Assembly: GCA_937880795.1 (NCBI GenBank)
Contig: CALGRQ010000315.1
Coordinates: forward strand, 1-26,393
Source of the DNA: an uncultured Dyadobacter sp.
GTDB lineage: Bacteria; Bacteroidota; Bacteroidia; Cytophagales; Spirosomataceae
Length of the DNA stretch: 26,393 bases
Reading direction: 5' to 3'
The notes under the pieces were generated by a model, which saw only the letters and a list, made by a program, of their open reading frames with translations, made no database searches and was not told the DNA's origin. Below are positions 24,844 to 26,393 of this stretch, piece by piece. The position numbers were made by a program, and so were the translations under genes. How positions within the stretch are numbered: position 1 is the first letter of the stretch; each line of letters begins with the position of its first letter.

Positions 24844-25374
24844 ATGAACCATCAGTCGGATTCATACATATTGACACTTTTAAAAGACGGTGACACCAAA
24901 GCATTTGATCACCTTTATTTGAAGTACTACAAATTATTGTATGCGAATGCCTATTTCATCCTTCGTGATGAGCAGGCAGCCAAAGACATTGTTCAAGTGT
25001 TTTTTGTGGAGGTATGGGAGAAGCAGTTGTTCCTTAGCTTGGAAGGAGATGTGAAGGGTTATTTTTATCGTTCAATCCAAAATAGATGCTTGAACGAACA
25101 ACGTAAGCAACAATCTGAACAAAGACGTTACGAGGTTTTTATGCGCCACCAAGCGGACGATGTGGTGGAAGAGCAGTGGTTTGAGCCAAGCCCTGTAAAC
25201 TTACAGGAAGCGCTGCTCACCATGCCGGGCCAGCGTCGTGAAGCACTGCAATTGGTATATTTGCAGGATAAAAAATACAGTGATGCTGCCAATACGATGG
25301 GAATTAGTATCAATACGCTGAAAACACATTTGAAGATAGGGCTAAAAGTTTTACGTGAGAAATTGAAACAATGA
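24844..25374 (+). CDS. ECF RNA polymerase sigma-70 factor (second module)
   Basis: This 176-residue protein has region 2 at about 20-85 (HLYLKYYKLLYANAYFILRDEQAAKDIVQVFFVEVWEK) and region 4 at about 115-175 (LLTMPGQRREALQLVYLQDKKYSDAANTMGISINTLKTHLKIGLKVLREKL). It is the same type as the sigma factor on the other side of the intergenic region but clearly divergent in sequence, so not a recent duplicate. The stop overlaps the next start as ATGA, implying translational coupling to its own FecR. Confidence 0.96.
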   Translation: MNHQSDSYILTLLKDGDTKAFDHLYLKYYKLLYANAYFILRDEQAAKDIVQVFFVEVWEKQLFLSLEGDVKGYFYRSIQNRCLNEQRKQQSEQRRYEVFMRHQADDVVEEQWFEPSPVNLQEALLTMPGQRREALQLVYLQDKKYSDAANTMGISINTLKTHLKIGLKVLREKLKQ

Positions 25375-26393
25375 CATCGAAGCATCAATATATCAGGCAG
25401 CTGTATTTGGAAAATCTGACGGGCACGATTAGTGCGGAAGATTTGGCACGCTTGCAGCTAAACCTAGAAACGGATCCGGTGTTTAAAGACATTTGGTTGG
25501 AGTTGGAGAACGAGGCTCAGAAGTTAGAGATGTATGCGCGCCTAAACGAAGTGGATCCTGAAACGGAGTTATTGTCTCTTAAAGACCATATAGATGAACC
25601 TCGGCGACACTTTCTTTGGAAGCCATTGCTATGGGCTGCGGTGCTGGTGCTAGCGGTTGGTCTTTCCTGGTATTTATTCCCTGAAAGAAAACAGCCTATG
25701 GCTTCGAAAGAGGCAAAGCAAGAGTCACATAAGATACGCCAAACAGGTATTAGCCTCACTACGCCTGATGGAAAAGCCGTAGCACTTACGGCCGATGGGG
25801 CACAGACGGTGGAGGTAGCTGGTATGCAGCTGGATAGCAAAGATGGGGTGTTGACTTACACAGGTACAGCCCAGGAAAGCGCGCTGAGTGAATTATATAT
25901 ACCGGCCAAAGAATCCTATGAAATTGTATTGTCGGACGGGACCAAGGTTTCACTCAATTCTGCCACTAAGCTGAGGTTCCCCTTTCATTTTGCGGGTAAA
26001 ACTCGTGAGGTATATGTTGATGGAGAAGCTTATTTTGAGGTGAAGAAGGATCATAACCGACCGTTTATTGGGCATACCGGGCTGGCTGATATCCATGTAA
26101 CAGGAACAAGTTTTAACATCAATCCCTATGATGCAAAACGAATGAAAACAGCGCTGGTGGAGGGAAAAGTTACCGTAAAGGCAGGTGACAAGCACCCCCT
26201 TGAACTGCTTCCGGGTTTTGAGGTTATAGCGGATGCAGATCAGCACCTAAGTACCAGCCGTTTTGAAGTCGATGACGTTTTGTCGTGGCGTACGGGGCAG
26301 TCCTTTTTTCATAACGTATCGTTGGAGCAGCTGAGTAGCTTTATTTACCGCTGGTACGATATGGAGGTGGTTTTTGATAATTCTTCATTACGC
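25371..26393 (+). CDS. FecR family anti-sigma factor (partial, runs off the window)
   Basis: The ATG overlaps the sigma stop by 4 bases. The frame stays open for 341 codons to the last base, so the end is missing. The N-terminus reads MTSKHQYIRQLYLENLTGTI, a DxxxRLQ-like helical segment typical of anti-sigma domains. One membrane helix lies at about 85-103 (PLLWAAVLVLAVGLSWYLF). The FecR domain follows with SYEIVLSDGTKVSLNSATKL, REVYVDGEAYFEV, IHVTGTSFNINPY and TALVEGKVTV. The C-terminal DUF4974-type domain begins with FFHNVSLEQLSSFIYRWYDM. It should regulate the preceding sigma factor in response to a SusC-type transporter expected just to the right. Confidence 0.95.
   Translation, partial: MTSKHQYIRQLYLENLTGTISAEDLARLQLNLETDPVFKDIWLELENEAQKLEMYARLNEVDPETELLSLKDHIDEPRRHFLWKPLLWAAVLVLAVGLSWYLFPERKQPMASKEAKQESHKIRQTGISLTTPDGKAVALTADGAQTVEVAGMQLDSKDGVLTYTGTAQESALSELYIPAKESYEIVLSDGTKVSLNSATKLRFPFHFAGKTREVYVDGEAYFEVKKDHNRPFIGHTGLADIHVTGTSFNINPYDAKRMKTALVEGKVTVKAGDKHPLELLPGFEVIADADQHLSTSRFEVDDVLSWRTGQSFFHNVSLEQLSSFIYRWYDMEVVFDNSSLR

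Noticed and set aside
1..26393. CRISPR arrays, tRNA or rRNA genes, insertion sequences
   Set aside because: No regularly spaced repeats, no cloverleaf-like intergenic sequence, no transposase-like protein and no terminal inverted repeats were seen; intergenic gaps are short.

Overview
The window looks like a chromosomal segment of a Bacteroidota bacterium, probably a Sphingobacteriales- or Cytophagales-type soil or aquatic organism. The main evidence is a SusC/SusD pair whose SusC carries an STN domain, two ECF sigma/FecR modules, Tat-exported sugar oxidoreductase and glycosidase-like proteins, moderate GC and weak Shine-Dalgarno sequences. I do not assign a genus. No tRNA, rRNA, CRISPR array, insertion sequence or phage gene was seen, and no gap between genes exceeds about 225 bases.

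Positions 1-6262 (+ strand) look like a sugar or polyol catabolic cluster: a broken, left-truncated Cgl0159-type aldolase, a cytosolic Gfo/Idh/MocA dehydrogenase, a PfkB kinase, a Tat-exported protein resembling glycoside hydrolases, and a small lipoprotein followed by a strong terminator. Oxidoreductase, kinase and aldolase together suggest oxidation, phosphorylation and aldol cleavage of an inositol-like or sugar-acid substrate. The substrate is inferred, and the aldolase carries a frameshift.

Positions 6268-11823 hold unrelated genes: rmuC (- strand) with a recognisable Bacteroidota promoter, then on the + strand an exported glucose-fructose-oxidoreductase-like protein with its own terminator, an FAD/NAD(P)-binding protein, and a YcbX/mARC-like MOSC protein.

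Positions 11850-22689 (- strand) form one five-gene operon read from right to left: susC, susD, a large beta-propeller/HEAT/cytochrome-c protein (PVC-type CxxCH), a neutral-ceramidase-like protein and a polysaccharide deacetylase with a C-terminal carbohydrate-binding-like domain, closed by a terminator. It resembles a polysaccharide utilization locus but has no classical glycoside hydrolase or polysaccharide lyase. Its enzymes look like amide or N-acyl hydrolases plus a haem protein. Upstream of it, on the same strand, lie an ECF sigma factor and a FecR anti-sigma factor, which with the SusC STN domain make a plausible trans-envelope signalling chain controlling the operon.

Positions 24844-26393 (+ strand) hold a second, divergent sigma/FecR pair that runs off the window and probably controls another SusC/SusD system to the right.

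The most interesting points are the unusual enzyme set of the SusCD operon, the alanine in place of the ceramidase catalytic serine, a terminator pointing the wrong way in the susC leader (possible antisense RNA), a strong hairpin between susD and the enzyme genes, and the aldolase frameshift.
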